64,000 nucleotides of DNA from Lobosporangium transversale (lineage: Eukaryota > Mortierellomycota > Mortierellomycetes > Mortierellales > Mortierellaceae): the NCBI RefSeq assembly GCF_002105155.1, contig NW_019029032.1:235337-299336 (forward strand), in the 5' to 3' direction. Within the stretch, counting starts at the first letter, position 1. Every line of letters starts with the position of its first letter. Position numbers and translations under genes: made by a program. Below, in pieces: positions 1 to 13,148 of the stretch. Under the pieces are notes generated by a model. It saw nothing but the letters and a program-made list of their open reading frames with translations, made no database searches and was not told the origin of the DNA.

Positions 1-3000
1 AAGGATTCTTGTGGTGTTGGTTTCATTGCCAACATTAAGGGAGAGCTTTCTCACCGCATCCTCAAAGATGCTTCTTCCATTCTTTGCAACATGGTACGTC
101 TTTAAAATTCAAACTCCTACTATATCCTCCCATACAACTGATCAACGATCTCCGTTATTCTGAACTGACAATGCTTCATTTTATACTGTCCTCTTTTTAG
201 ACTCATCGTGGTGCCACCAGCGCTGATCCTCGCGATGGTGATGGTGCCGGAGTCATGACAGGTATGCCCCATACCTTTATGGTCGAGGAAGCCACTCGTC
301 TCAATATCACTCTTCCTGCTCAGGGTGAATACGCAGTCGGAAACGTATTCCTTCGTCCAGATGAACCCCATGTCCATGAACAAAAATCGACCTTCGAGTC
401 GATTGCTCAACAAAATGGACTCAAGGTTTTGGGATGGCGTCTTGTTCCCGTTGACAACTCGATCTTGGGACCTGCTGCCAAGTCCAGGGAACCCTCGATC
501 CAGCAGCCTTTCGTGATCTTAGATCCTGCTGTCTATAACAAGTTCGACAACAAGCGCTTCCAGCGTCAACTATATCTCTTGCGAAAGCAGGCCACTCATG
601 CGATCACACTCAAGAACTGGTTTTACATTTGCTCGCTCTCAAACCAAAACATCGTCTATAAAGGCCAACTCTCGCCCGTCCAGGTGTACGACTTTTTCTA
701 TGATCTCCAGAACCACAAGTTCCTTACTCATTTCGCTCTCGTTCACTCTCGTTTCTCGACCAATACCTTCCCTTCTTGGGATCGTGCCCAGCCCATGAGA
801 TGGGCTGCTCACAATGGTAAGATCATTAAGGCAAAGTTGATAGTTATCTGTGTGTGAGGAAGAGAAGGTGTCAAGACGAAGATATGTAGACACGAATATG
901 GACTTTGGTGACAGAGGAATCCGGTACAATCAACCTTCACTGCTCCCCAATTCGTTAGTGATTATTGCTTTCGATTTATTTCTGTTTATAAGATCCTCCC
1001 GTTAGTCAGTCCTTGTGAAGATTTCTTTTTTTTTTTTTTTTTTTTTTTTCCTTTGCAAGCTAGCCCACGCGCCAATCAAGCACACTAAGGTTGTACATCC
1101 TTTTGTGTGCTTGTGGATTGTTTACACTATCAGTGAGACGCATGCGGGGAACATTGTACATGTATACAAAAGTTGAGGGTGACTTTTTGTATTAAGGTTC
1201 AATTCAATAATTCTCCTAAATTTTGGCCAATCAGAGCTACGCATCTTATCTGAACGCACAGGTGGCGCTGTTCCCGATGCATATGCGGGCTTGCACTCCC
1301 ATGTGACACTCATGCACTCTTGATCAACCTATGATATCACACCAATTTTTTTGATTTCAGATCTAACTATTTAAAAATTTCCTTATTATATATATTCATC
1401 ATGTGATCATATAGGTGAGATCAACACTTTACGTGGTAACAAGAATTGGATGCGTGCCCGTGAAGGTGTTATGCACTCTGATTACTTTGGCTCTGATTTG
1501 CAGAAGCTCTTCCCTATTATTGAGGAGGGCGGTTCAGATTCCTCGGCCTTCGATAACGTCCTTGAGTTGCTCGTTGTCAATGGTGTGCTCTCCTTACCCG
1601 AAGCTATCATGATGATGCTTCCCGAGGCTTGGCAATCTAACACCAACATGGAGCCTGAGAAGAAGGCCTGGTATGAGTGGGCTGCCTGTCTCATGGAGGC
1701 GTATGACGGCCCTGCTTTGATGACCTTCTCTGATGGACGCTACTGTGGTGCTTCTCTTGACAGAAATGGTCTCCGTCCTTGCCGCTTCTACAAGACCACT
1801 GATGGCTTGATGATTTGTGCGTCTGAGGTTGGAACTCTGAACATTGCTCCAGAGCGCATTCTCGAGAAGGGTCGTCTCCAGCCTGGAAAGATGCTGTTGG
1901 TCGATACACTTGAGGGACGTGTTGTCGATGATCGTGAGCTTAAGTTATCGATTGCTGCTCGACAAAACTTCCGCCAATGGGTTGATGAGCAGATGTTGTC
2001 GATGACAGACGCTGTTGCCAACGCCCCTAAGTTCGACCTTATGTCCTCGATCGATGATGTCCCTCTTACTCAGGATCCTCGTCTTCCTGCTTTTAAGCTT
2101 ACTATTGAGCAGCTCAACCTCTTACTTATGCCTATGACTACCGATGGAAAGGAGGCTTTGGGATCCATGGGTAACGATGCTCCCTTAGCTTGTCTTGCAA
2201 CCGAGCCTCAAATTATTTTTGATTATTTCCGCCAACTTTTCGCTCAGGTTACCAATCCTCCCATTGATCCCATCCGTGAGGAAATTGTCATGTCTCTTGA
2301 GTGCTATGTTGGCCCCGAAGGTAACATCTTGGAAATGGATCAGAGCCAATGCCACAAATTGAAATTGCCCACTCCCATCCTCTCACTCAATGAGATGGAG
2401 GCTATTAAGAACTTTGACATCACTCGTGCGGACTGGAAGACTCGTGTAATCGATATCACATTCCCCAAGTCTGACGGCCCAGCCGGATATGTCCCTTGCT
2501 TGGAGCGTATCTGTGAACAAGTCTCTGCTGCCATTGAGGATGGTGTCAAGATCGTGGTTCTCTCTGATCGTGGTGTCTCCGCTGAGCGTGTTGCTTTGTC
2601 TTCGCTGATCGCTACCGGTGGTGTCCATCACTACCTCGTCCGTGAAAAGAAACGCTCCCGTGTTGCCATTGGTGTCGAGACTGCTGAAGCTCGTGAAGTC
2701 CATCATGCCTGCGTTCTCCTTGGTTATGGTGCCGATATGAGTAAGTTTATAATGATTTTAGAATGACCATCGGATGACATTGGGACGGACTGTATTTTGT
2801 TTATTAATCTCATTGATTGGCTGACTGGTCTGCCTCTTTAACTTTATTAACACTTCTCAATAGTCTGCCCTTACCTTGCTCAGGAAGCTATTCTCAAACT
2901 TTATCGCGAGAACTCATTGCGCTCGGATGCAGGTCCAGAGAAGTTGCTCAAGAACTATATCAAGGCCACTAGCAACGGTATTCTAAAGGTCATGTCCAAG

Positions 3001-6000
3001 ATGGGCATCTCTACCCTGCAGTCTTACAAGGGCGCTCAGATTTTTGAGGCTCTTGGATTGGATGAGCCTGTCATTGCCCGTTCTTTCGCTGGTACTGCTT
3101 CCAGAATCAAGGGTGTTGGTTTCGACTTGCTCGCTTTGGATGCTTTTGCACTTCATGAACGTGCCTGGCCTTCTCGTGATACAATCACTGTCGAGGGCAT
3201 TCCCGAATCTGGTGAATACCACTGGCGTAACGGCGCTATTCCTCACATCAACGATCCTCATGGAATTGCCAATCTTCAGGATGCTGTCCGTCGCAAGAAT
3301 GACTCTGCCTATGAGGCCTACTCTCAGAACGCATTTGAGCAGATCAAGAACTGTACCCTTCGTGGTATGCTCGAGTTCGACTTTAACAAGCGCAAACCCA
3401 TCCCTATTGATGAGGTCGAGCCTTGGACCGAGATTTGCAAGCGTTTCTGCACTGGTGCAATGAGTTACGGTTCCATCTCAATGGAGGCTCATTCAACCCT
3501 ATCGATTGCCATGAATCGCATTGGAGGCAAGTCCAACTCTGGAGAGGGAGGAGAGGATCCTGCTCGTTCCAACCCACGTGAGAATGGCGACTCGCTTCGT
3601 TCCGCTATCAAGCAGATTGCCTCTGGTCGCTTCGGTGTGACTTCGTACTACTTGGCCGATGCTGATGAAATTCAGATCAAAATGGCTCAAGGAGCTAAGC
3701 CTGGAGAGGGTGGTGAATTGCCGTAAGTTTTTTTTACATTTCTAAATGTTCTACCATGTGAAAGTAGTCATGCCTTTGTAACTAAGCCCCTCTTTTTTTT
3801 TTTTTTTTTTTTTTTTTAATGTAATGTAGGGGCCACAAGGTTTCGGACGAGATTGGCAAGACACGCCATTCCACCCCAGGTGTGGGTCTTATTTCTCCTC
3901 CTCCTCATCACGACATTTACTCAATCGAAGATTTGAAACAACTTATCTATGATGCCAAGGCCGCTAACCCTCGCGCTCGTATCTCTGTCAAACTCGTCTC
4001 CGAGGTCGGCGTCGGTGTCATTGCTAGCGGTGTCGCCAAGGCCAAGGCTGACCACATCCTCATTTCTGGTCATGATGGTGGCACGGGTGCCTCTCGATGG
4101 ACTGGTATCAAGTATGCCGGTCTTCCATGGGAGCTCGGTTTGGCTGAAAGTCACCAGACCTTGGTCCTTAATGACCTTCGTGGACGCGTTGTTGTCCAGA
4201 CAGATGGTCAGATCCGCACTGGTCGTGATGTTGCCATTGCCTGCTTGCTCGGCGCTGAGGAGTGGGGTTTCGCCACTACACCCTTGATTGCTCTCGGATG
4301 CACCATGATGCGCAAATGTCACTTGAATACCTGCCCTGTTGGCGTTGCCACTCAAGATCCTTACCTTCGTGAGAAGTTTGCTGGCTCGCCTGAGCATGTG
4401 ATCAATTTCTTCTACTACGTTGCAGAGGAGTTGCGTACTATCATGGCCAAGCTCGGTTTCCGCACCATCAACGAGATGGTTGGTCGTACTGATGTTCTCT
4501 GTGTAGATGAGAGTCGTCGCAATGCCAAGAATGCCAACATTGATTTGACTCCCATTTTGACCCCTGCATTCACCCTTCGCCCTGGTGCCGCCACTTATAA
4601 GGTTCGCAAGCAAGAGCATATGCATCATACTCGCCTTGACAACAAATTCATCAGTGAGGCCCAAGATGCTTTGAACACTGGCAAGCGTGTGGAGTTGGAT
4701 GGCAAGGTTGTGAACACAGATCGTGCCTTGGGAACCACCATTTCGTACCATGTCAGCAACAAATATGGCGAGAGTGGCCTTCCTGACGACACTATTCACA
4801 TCAGCTTGAAGGGCTCTGCTGGTCAGTCACTTGGTGCTTGGTTGGCTCCTGGTGTTACTATTGAATTGGAAGGTGATTCAAACGATTACGTCGGTAAGGG
4901 TCTCTCTGGTGGTCGCCTTATCATTTACCCTCCAAAGAACTCGAGCTTCAAGAGCGAGGACAACGTCATTATTGGTAACACTTGCTTGTATGGTGCTACT
5001 AGCGGAAAAGCCTTCTTCAGCGGTATTGCTGCAGAGCGTTTTGCCGTCCGTAACTCGGGTGCCACTGCCGTTGTCGAAGGAACTGGTGACCATGGATGTG
5101 AGTACATGACAGGAGGCCGTGTTATTGTTCTTGGTTCCACTGGACGCAACTTTGCCGCCGGTATGTCTGGTGGTATCGCCTACGTTCTTGATCTGAAGGG
5201 TGACTTCAAGTCCAAGGTCAATATGGAGATGGTTGCATTCGAGACTGTGAATGACACTGAGGAAATTGCTTGGTTCAAGGACACACTTGAAGATCATCGT
5301 CACTACACCGGCTCTGCCATTGCTGATCGTATCCTCAAGAATTTGGGTGAGTACCTGCCTAAGATCGTCAAGGTCATGCCTACGGACTACAAGAAGGTCT
5401 TGGAAGCTCAACGTGCTGCCAAATTGGCTGCAGCTGCTCCTAAACCCGATATTATTACACCCGTCTTGACTGCTTCCCCCCTGGCTGCCAAGCCCAAGCC
5501 TAATGAGCCTGCTCTTGTCGACCTTGAAGATTCAATGGTTGATGCTGAGACCTATAAGAAGCGTAGTGAGATGGTGGACAAGGTTCGTGGTTTCATGAAG
5601 TATAAGAGACGTGGCGATGCCTACCGTAACCCCAAGAAGCGCACCAAGGACTACAAGGAGATTTCTGCTCGCTTGTCTGACGGTGAGCTTCAAGTCCAGG
5701 CTGCTCGCTGCATGGATTGCGGTGTCCCCTTCTGCCAGAGCAATACCACTGGATGTCCTATCGGAAACATCATCCCTAAGTGGAATGACTTGGTCTTCAA
5801 GGATCAGTGGGAGGAAGCCCTCAACCGTTTGTTGATGACCAACAACTTCCCAGAGTTCACTGGTCGCGTCTGCCCTGCTCCTTGCGAGGGATCTTGCGTT
5901 CTTGGAATTAATGAGCTCCCTGTTGCCATCAAATCAATTGAGTGTGCCATTATTGATCGTGGTTTTGAGATGGGCTGGATGAAACCTCGTCCTCCTACCC

Positions 6001-7124
6001 ACCGTACGGGCAGGAAGGTCGCTATTATTGGTTCTGGCCCTGCTGGTCTTGCTGCTGCTGATCAATTGAACAAGGCTGGTCACACGGTCACTGTCTACGA
6101 CCGCAACGACCGTTTCGGTGGTCTCCTCATGTATGGTATCCCTAACATGAAGTTGGACAAGGGTATTGTCCAGCGTCGTATCGATCTTATGGCTGCTGAG
6201 GGCATTAGCTTTGTTCCCAATGCTCACGTTGGAGTCACCCATGACGTTAACGAGATTCGCAAGCAAAGTGATGCCTTGATCTTGGCTACTGGCGCTACCT
6301 GGCCCCGTGACTTGCCCATCGCTAACCGCAATCTGGATGGTATCCACTTTGCCATGGAGTTCTTACAGCTCAATACTCAGTCACTCTTGGACTCTGAATT
6401 GAATGATGGCAAGTATATCTCTGCTAAAGGCAAGCATGTCGTCGTCATTGGAGGAGGAGATACTGGATGCGACTGCATTGCCACCTCGCTCCGCCATGGT
6501 GCTGCTTCGATCGTCAACTTTGAGTTGCTGCCTCAGCCCCCAGCTACCCGTGCCAAGGACAACCCATGGCCTCAATTCCCTCGTGTCTTCAAGCAAGACT
6601 ATGGTCATTCTGAGGTTCAATCACACTTTGGAAAGGATCCCCGTGAATACTCGATTGTCACCAAGGAGTTTGTCTCTGATGGAAATGGTAAGGTCAAGGG
6701 TCTCAACACCATCCGTGTTGAATGGACTCAGGATGCTTCAGGTCGCTGGTCCATGAAGGAGATGGCTGGTACTGAGCAGTATTTCCAAGCCGATCTTGTC
6801 TTGCTCTCCATGGGCTTCTTGGGACCCGAGGCAGAACTTCTCAAGGCAGTTGGTTGCAAGCTTGATGGTCGCACAAACATCGAAACTCCTAAGGACAGCT
6901 ATAGAACCAGCGTCAGCAATGTCTTTGCAGCTGGTGATGCCCGCCGAGGACAGTCTTTGATTGTTTGGGGTATCAACGAGGGTCGTCAGTGCGCTCGTGA
7001 GGTGGATGAATTCTTGGTTGGCAATACTCTGTTGCCTGTCACTGGAGGTATTCAACAGCGCAGTTTGAAGTCTTTGACAATGGAGGCATACCAGAATACT
7101 ACCACTCCTGTTGCTGCTTCATAA
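1..7124 (+). CDS. GLT1: NADH-dependent glutamate synthase (GOGAT), 5'-truncated by window
   Basis: Makes two glutamates from glutamine and 2-oxoglutarate using NADH. Predicted exons are 1-93, 201-816, 1415-2740, 2864-3722 and 3830-7124, all with GT-AG introns in phase (2062 residues seen). The first codons read KDSCGVGF. The Cys is the class II glutaminase nucleophile, exposed in this family by propeptide removal, so only a short N-terminus is missing. In order: the glutaminase domain, a central domain, the FMN-binding synthase domain with 3Fe-4S cysteines (CxxxxxCxxxxCP type, about 4300-4340), the GXGXG beta-helix domain (about 4750-5200), then the small-subunit-like part with CMDCGVPFC iron-sulphur cysteines (about 5710) and two nucleotide-binding folds (GSGPAG about 6030, GGGDTG about 6450). 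The large and small subunits are fused, as is usual in fungi. Intron 2 is long (598 bp). It converges tail-to-tail on ARP10. Confidence 0.97.
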
Positions 7125-7543
7125 AGGATCATTGCATCATCAAACAACACCAACCAGTAATCACAAAAAAGAAAAAAAGAAAATCGGGAGTCGTATCAAA
7201 AGCAGGTCCAGGAAGAAAAAAAGGAAAAAAAAAAAGTATGCAAGTGTTGCTCACTTATCGCAACATCAGACAACCATTGAGCCGGTTAGTTTGATGTCAG
7301 CATGATCAAGCTAATACCAATACCAATATAGAGCCTTACAGTTCCTGTATCCGTTTGTTATATTTTATAGAAAGCTTTGTAACATAGTCCAAATAAAAAA
7401 TAAAAAAAATAAAAAAATTACAAAAATACAAAAAAATTCTTTTCAAATGAATGAAGATAAGGTGGGACGAAACCATTGAAAAATTTAAAGTCTTTTGACA
7501 ATTAAAGTCATATTATTATTGTATATTTTTCTTTAAGAACAAC
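7125..7543. other. Convergent 3' intergenic region
   Basis: AT-rich spacer between the stop codons of GLT1 and ARP10. It holds A-rich stretches with several AATAAA-like sites near 7390-7420 that could serve GLT1 polyadenylation. No coding signal seen. Confidence 0.6.
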
Positions 7544-9233
7544 CTAATATGAAATGGCAAGAGCAGAAGCGACCATAGAGGATGTAGTAGCAGCATCTTG
7601 ATGGGTTTGAGTTGCAGAGAGACTGGCTGTAGACCAGTCAGGCACTGTTCCATTAAAGTTTTCGCGCAAGATTTCAGGTCCCGAGACCTTGAGCGATCCA
7701 ACTAAAGAGCCCCCGATCCATGAGCGACAATTGGGCATGAAGACTTTGCCACTACTCTGATACGGCTTCTTTTCTTTTGAACCGGATTTTTTCTCTCTGT
7801 CACGAGTACCAGGGATGGCTGAACCCGGTCCGAAACCTGATCCTTCGTCCTGATCCAACATTGAATGACTCCGACTAAGACTGGGAGTGTTGCTTCTACT
7901 AGCTCCTGCTGCTGTTATTGCTGGTGCTGCTCCTCCTCCTACAAACCCAACCGCTGTGGAAAGCGCGGCCTTGTCTTCAGCTGTCAAGTCATCTAAAAAC
8001 CTGACCGAATCCACTAAGCCTGCCAGTTTAGCCCATTTAGGGTTTGACTGTAAGGAGCGTCGGATTTCCTGCAGGAGACGGCTCTGAATATTCGGCAACT
8101 GTGCAGTGCCACCGATCAAGAGCATAGAGCTGATCAAAGGTCTCCTCAAATCACTGGGTACTTTTGCGATGGTCTCTAGTATTGTGTCCGTCACACTCAA
8201 AGCATCCTCATCTCCATTGAACAAGCATTCACTTGCTCTTTCTCGGATCCAACCGGGAATAGCCAGGATCCCACGAGCTTGTTCTTCCGGTAACCAGACC
8301 TCAACATGAACCTCAGTTGAAGAGGATAGGTCCCGATAATTATTGTTCATCTCATCCTCGTTAATATTATCCCCACTTCGAGCGTTGACGATCAAGGGAG
8401 ATGCAAACAACAGTCGAGTCTTGATAGTCTCCAGAAATGCAGAGGTCAAGATGGACTCGGGTATTGTCCGGAGATCTGTAGGATTGTCCACCAATGAAAC
8501 AGGGCATTTTTCACGAAGAAGTTGTTTCAAATGAGTCGAAAGGAATTTGCCAGCGCGAGGTGTTGTCCGAATAAATGGTGTTAATGGGCGTGATGAATAA
8601 ATCTATTTGGAAAGGAGACGATAGTATTTTTTTTTTTTTTTATTTTTTATTTTTATCACCATTGGATTTGTTTAGTGTTTGATATTTGATTCATGAACAA
8701 ACAGGCAACGATTTCAAAATAAAAAAATAAAAAGAAAAAGAATTAAACAAATCGCTTACGGGAAGAACCGAAGTTTCCAAATGTCCACAATCAATCACCA
8801 ATCCTGTAGCTGTTCCTGTTGTCAACAATGCTAACAAATGTGAATTTGTGAAGGAGATAGAAGGTGCCTAAAAAACAAAAAAAAAAAAAAAAAAAAAAAA
8901 AGGGAAAGAGATAAAGAGATAAAAGAGGAAAGAAGGGTAAAGAATGAAAGGAAATAATAATGAATATTTAAAGTAGCATTGTTAGCATTCACACCTCCAA
9001 CAAAAGGATGGTAACTTGGACATGCAATGGAAAATATGAACCTTACCTGCAACTTCTCAAACAACACTTTTGCAATGGTCTGCTTCAAGGCAATAGGAGC
9101 CAATGGAGATTCACAAATAATAACTTTTCTCTGCTTTGGGTCCGTCAACAGATGTCTTTTTTTTTTTTTTTTTTTTTTTTGAAGGAAGGAAGGAAGGAAG
9201 GAAGGAAGGAAGGATTAAAAAAAAGTTTCTTTA

Positions 9234-9265
<32 letters not shown>

Positions 9266-9900
9266 CTGTTTCTCTGGCGTCCCATGATCGTGTCCATAAC
9301 TTACTTAAAGTACACGTCATAAAGGTACTCAGAGAGTCGTTCTTCCAGAATCATTAATCGTTCTTCCTCTGAATGCCCCTGACCATCCTTTCGCATTAAA
9401 TCCAGTTCATATAGTTCTGCATACTAAATTGATTGTTGATATTCGCCAACCCGTCAACATCCGAAGAAAGAATAGAAAAATAAAAGATAGAGGTCCCAAG
9501 TTAGTACATTGGATACGATATTCAATGCCATGTAATGCTATGCAAGGACAATACGTAATAGTAATAATAATAAATAATAATAGTAATAATAATAATAATA
9601 ACAATAAAAAAGACTCTTTACCTCAAGAGGATGAGCTTCCCGAAAGACATGGTTGGCTCGTTCGTTACAGAATTCATTACAGTCGTGTCCAAAGTGCATG
9701 GGGCGGACAGGATTCAATCCCAAATAGTTATCCAGTGCTTCGTCTGAGAGAAACATGGAAATAAAGTGTCGAGGACGCGCCTCACCAGAGAGACCACATT
9801 TGATGTAACAGGATCCAATGTCGAGTACAATCCGTTCTTCAATTCCATAGATGGATGTCTTGAAGGATAAATCGCGGATCTTGGTTAACGGAAGCGTCAT
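7544..9900 (-). CDS. ARP10: Actin-related protein 10 (dynactin pointed-end complex)
   Basis: Predicted exons on the minus strand are 9622-9900, 9305-9423, 9047-9155, 8760-8867 and 7544-8602, in phase and giving 557 residues. The N-terminus has the actin-fold phosphate-loop-like motif VLDIGSCYIKCGLSGE near residue 25. A middle block (KHLLTDPKQRKVIICES, then SHLLALLTTG and LVIDCGHLETSVLP) closely follows ACTR10/Arp10 of dynactin, not conventional actin. The C-terminal exon has the GGTAQLPNIQSRL actin-fold segment, followed by a Ser/Gly/Ala-rich loop (about residues 420-470) absent from animal homologues. The known role of the family is at the pointed end of the Arp1 filament of dynactin, the dynein cofactor. 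The start at 9900 keeps the conserved N-terminus and matches the first exon. Confidence 0.9.
9181..9213. repeat. (GAAG)n microsatellite
   Basis: About eight perfect GAAG units inside the ARP10 intron at 9156-9304, flanked by a 24-nt T tract (9157-9180) and a 29-nt T tract (9237-9265). The intron is almost entirely simple sequence. Confidence 0.9.
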
Positions 9901-10083
9901 TCTATACGTGTGTGTATGTGTGTGTGTGTTTTTTATATATATATATAAATATATATAAATGTATATATTCGTTTCTCTCTTTCTCTCTCTTGCTTTCTTT
10001 CTTTCTCCAATTTATGATTGCGAAAGTGGTTGCTGCTGGAATTGTAGTGGTTTTTTTTGTTGTAGCCGTTTCTGTTTCTGTTT

Positions 10084-10128
<45 letters not shown>

Positions 10129-10711
10129 ACACTGTTTGTTGTCGCTGTTTAGTGTTGTCGTAGTTATTGCTGACTGACAATTATGAAATAGAACAGAGGT
10201 TAGAGTTCCTGTCAAGGTGTCAAGAGAAAGAGAGAGAGAGGAAATAGAGTTCCTTTGGGGGGGAAGGTGTTGGCTTTTTTTTTTTTTTATTTCCAGAAAA
10301 ATAGACAAAGTTGCGCGTGCAAAAAAAAAAAAAAAAAAAAATGAAAAATGAACTTGTAATGAGGGGCTCATCGATATTCAGGCACACACACACAGGACAA
10401 TCTTTTTTTTCTTTCTCTTGTGTACAGTATTTTCAAGCCAGTCCAAAGCTCATTCTGAAGATAGAAAAAAAAAAAAAATCGACTCTTTAACATGCATGAC
10501 ATACACATGTATGAATATTACAACTACATGTACATAATACCCATCTAACGCTCAGACACCTTTTATCTAACAAACTCATGGGTTGCATTGCTGCTTAGAA
10601 ACACTTGTATTAATAGATAGAAAACATAAAACAAGAGGAGAGAAAAAAAAAAAGGAAGAGTTAAATCATTCACTCTCCTTTTACTTTTCTCCATTTTAAT
10701 TTATTGTTTGT

Positions 10712-10745
<34 letters not shown>

Positions 10746-10808
10746 TGGCAAGTCTTTGTTTCTCCAACAGACATAATGAAAAAAAGTTTGGTTTTTTTTT
10801 TTTGTACT
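9901..10808. other. Intergenic: ARP10 upstream region and RPL38 3' side
   Basis: No gene found. It contains AT/GT dinucleotide stretches (9905-9965), a (TGTTGC)n-type hexanucleotide repeat at about 10068-10129, CT-rich tracts and a 30-nt T tract at 10714-10743. Open frames here (poly-Val or poly-Gln) are products of the hexanucleotide repeat. Confidence 0.6.
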
Positions 10809-11564
10809 TTAGTTCTTGATAGTCTCAATGGAGAGAGCTAATATTAATGCATTAGAAAATTTAGAATAGGAAAAAAAAAGAGTTTTTGGTGAGCAATAAT
10901 GATCTTAAGGTAAAAAAGGGAAAAGGCAACACAAATGTCCGATAATATTCTAATAATCAAATGACAACTATCATAAAACTTACTAGGGGGAAGAGACTGC
11001 TTAAGCTTCTCAGCCTTGGCGGCATCGTTGATGACCAAAGTGTACAAGTAGCGCGAGCAACGGACCTTGAACTTGGTCTGGCTGCCGTTCTTCTTGATGC
11101 GGCCGGCTATATATTCAAGATAATGGTAATAATGGTAAAAGCAATGATAAAAGAGATAAAAGAAAAAGGGACAACATGAGTTAACTTTGTCTTTTGTCTC
11201 TCTAAAGATTCTAGTTTCCAAAGACAAACTCTAACGACAATCAATAGTTTTAACCGTCCATGATCCTCTTTTTCCTTCCTCGTAAATAAAGAACATAAAA
11301 TACGCCTGTTCAAAATGACTTTCAACACATAAATCTTTCTCATAATGCCCTCTTCTTTTTTTGTAGTCGTTGCCTTTTTTTTTTTCTTTTGTTGGATGTT
11401 GATTCCACAATGAAGATAGTTTGACTCCTGGATAACCAATGTGGTTTAGAATGATGAATATAAAAAAAGAAAAGAAAAGAAAAGAAATCCTGTATCAACG
11501 TACACTTGGCGTCCTTTCTGCGAGCAATCTCGAGGAACTGCTTGATGTCTTGGACTTGCTTAGG
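10809..11564 (-). CDS. RPL38: 60S ribosomal protein L38 (eL38); initiator exon unresolved
   Basis: Three exons are clear on the minus strand: 11504-11564 ([20 protein letters not shown]), 10984-11106 (contains [20 protein letters not shown], the family core, ending KLKQSLPP) and a short last exon 10809-10837 ending in TAA. Junctions are in phase and give 70 codons after the initiator, the normal eL38 length of about 70 residues. The Pro codon directly follows a 3' splice site, so the initiator ATG must sit alone at the end of an upstream exon. The best candidate I can see is ATG|GTACTA at 12359-12361, which implies a 5' intron of about 790 bp. ATG|GTCATG at 12101-12103 is weaker. Cytosolic large-subunit protein. 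Confidence 0.92.
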
Positions 11565-11580
11565 CTAATAAAAGACAATG

Positions 11581-11614
<34 letters not shown>

Positions 11615-12839
11615 AAATGATGTAGGGTCAGTTAAAACTGAGCTTTCCCGTATTATTTTTTATTTCCTTCTTTCTCTTTTTGATTTGAGTTGATAGAGGA
11701 AGGGGATTGTCCTGAAAGAAAGCCTGTCTCTTTTTTCTTTTCCTATTAATTATGTTATGGTTGCCTGCTACTGCTACTGCTACTGTTACTGCTACTGCTG
11801 TATAGTGTAGGGTGCCTGAGATGTCAAAAAAGAAACCGATGGATCATAGGTTCGACATGCATTCTGCAAATCAAGAAAAAAAAAGTGAACCTTCTTATAT
11901 GCATCCCTTCTAACAGACTCCTTTCCATGACTACAGATCACCGGATCGTTTTTATACATGTATATGTCTCTTTGACACATGTGTTGTCCAAAAAATATAT
12001 ACAGCGCCTCCTTTCCTTCTCTCCTGTCATAATATGTAAAGAGTCTTTTTTCTTTTTTCCAGGATGAAAGTCAAAGTAACAAGATGATCTTGTTCATGAC
12101 CATCCTTAAGGTCGATTTGATTATTTTCTTCCATAACAATGTCACGAATGATGAATGATCCTTCCAGACTTAATCCTAAAAGGTATTGTTGATAAACTTC
12201 CTCTGATCCTCAATGATCGATGGGTATGAAATAACGTTCTCTTCCGATGGATTGATCGATAGATTGATAGTAGATAGATTGGTATTCTGTCCTGGTCTGG
12301 ATCCATCTCCATTTTTTTTTTTTTTTTTCTTTTTTTAAGCTCAATCTGAGATTAGTACCATGACTGGTTTTAAGACTGAATCGAAAGAAGGAGCTTGTCC
12401 ACCCTCACAAGGCAAAAGACTTATACCAAAAAAAAGAGAAAAAAAAAAAATTGATCACCTGATCACTCTGCTGAAAGTTTGAAAGCACAGCCACGTAAAA
12501 GAACGCGTCTCTCTCTCTCTCTTTGGATTTTGCATCAACTCCAATTCTTTTACGACCGTACGTCTAAACATTATCTCTTCTAGTGACCTTCTTACTCTTC
12601 TACTCCTAAAGACCCGCAATAATGCACTCATAAAATAAATATCTCATCGACGTAAAGCACCCAGATGCAAAAAAAAACAATCGTAGTTCTCTCCTTTCTA
12701 ATCTTCAAATTATTCATAAACATCATTTTTCTTCATAAAATATTAAGACTTTACAATGTATACAATTTGATAAATATTATTTATTTGACAAAAAGATTGA
12801 TTGGAAATAAGAGATATATGCAAGCCCAGAGGCTGGTTA

Positions 12840-12870
<31 letters not shown>

Positions 12871-13148
12871 GATGAAGGCGTTGAGACGCTCAACATCATA
12901 TTACAACCTTTGGGGAGAGAAAGAGAGTTGTTGTTATTATACACAAGAGATGGTGCTTAGGGAAATGAAGTGTGAAAAGTGGATTATAGGACCAGATAAA
13001 GAAAAATAGAACTCAGGAAAAAAAAAAAAAAAAAGATAGAAATATAATAAGAGGAATTATCAGGCGCATGCACTTGCTCTCCCTTATTTCTTCAAATCAT
13101 CCGCCTTTTTGTTTTTTTTTTCAACTTTTTGGAAAACGTGTTCTTTCT
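11565..13148. other. RPL38 upstream region / FET3 3' region
   Basis: Should contain the RPL38 leader intron, initiator exon and promoter. Visible content is a 32-nt A tract (11581-11612), a (CTACTG)n stretch near 11768-11800, CT-rich tracts near 12507 and several T tracts. No further coding exon recognised. Confidence 0.5.

Noticed and set aside
3921-4799. 292-codon open frame on the minus strand
   Set aside because: Lies wholly inside the GLT1 synthase domain. The plus strand has clear catalytic motifs, and the frame is open only because of GLT1 codon use.
9902-10371. Open frames with poly-Val, poly-Gln or poly-Ala
   Set aside because: Produced by the TGTTGC hexanucleotide repeat; all three frames are open through it.
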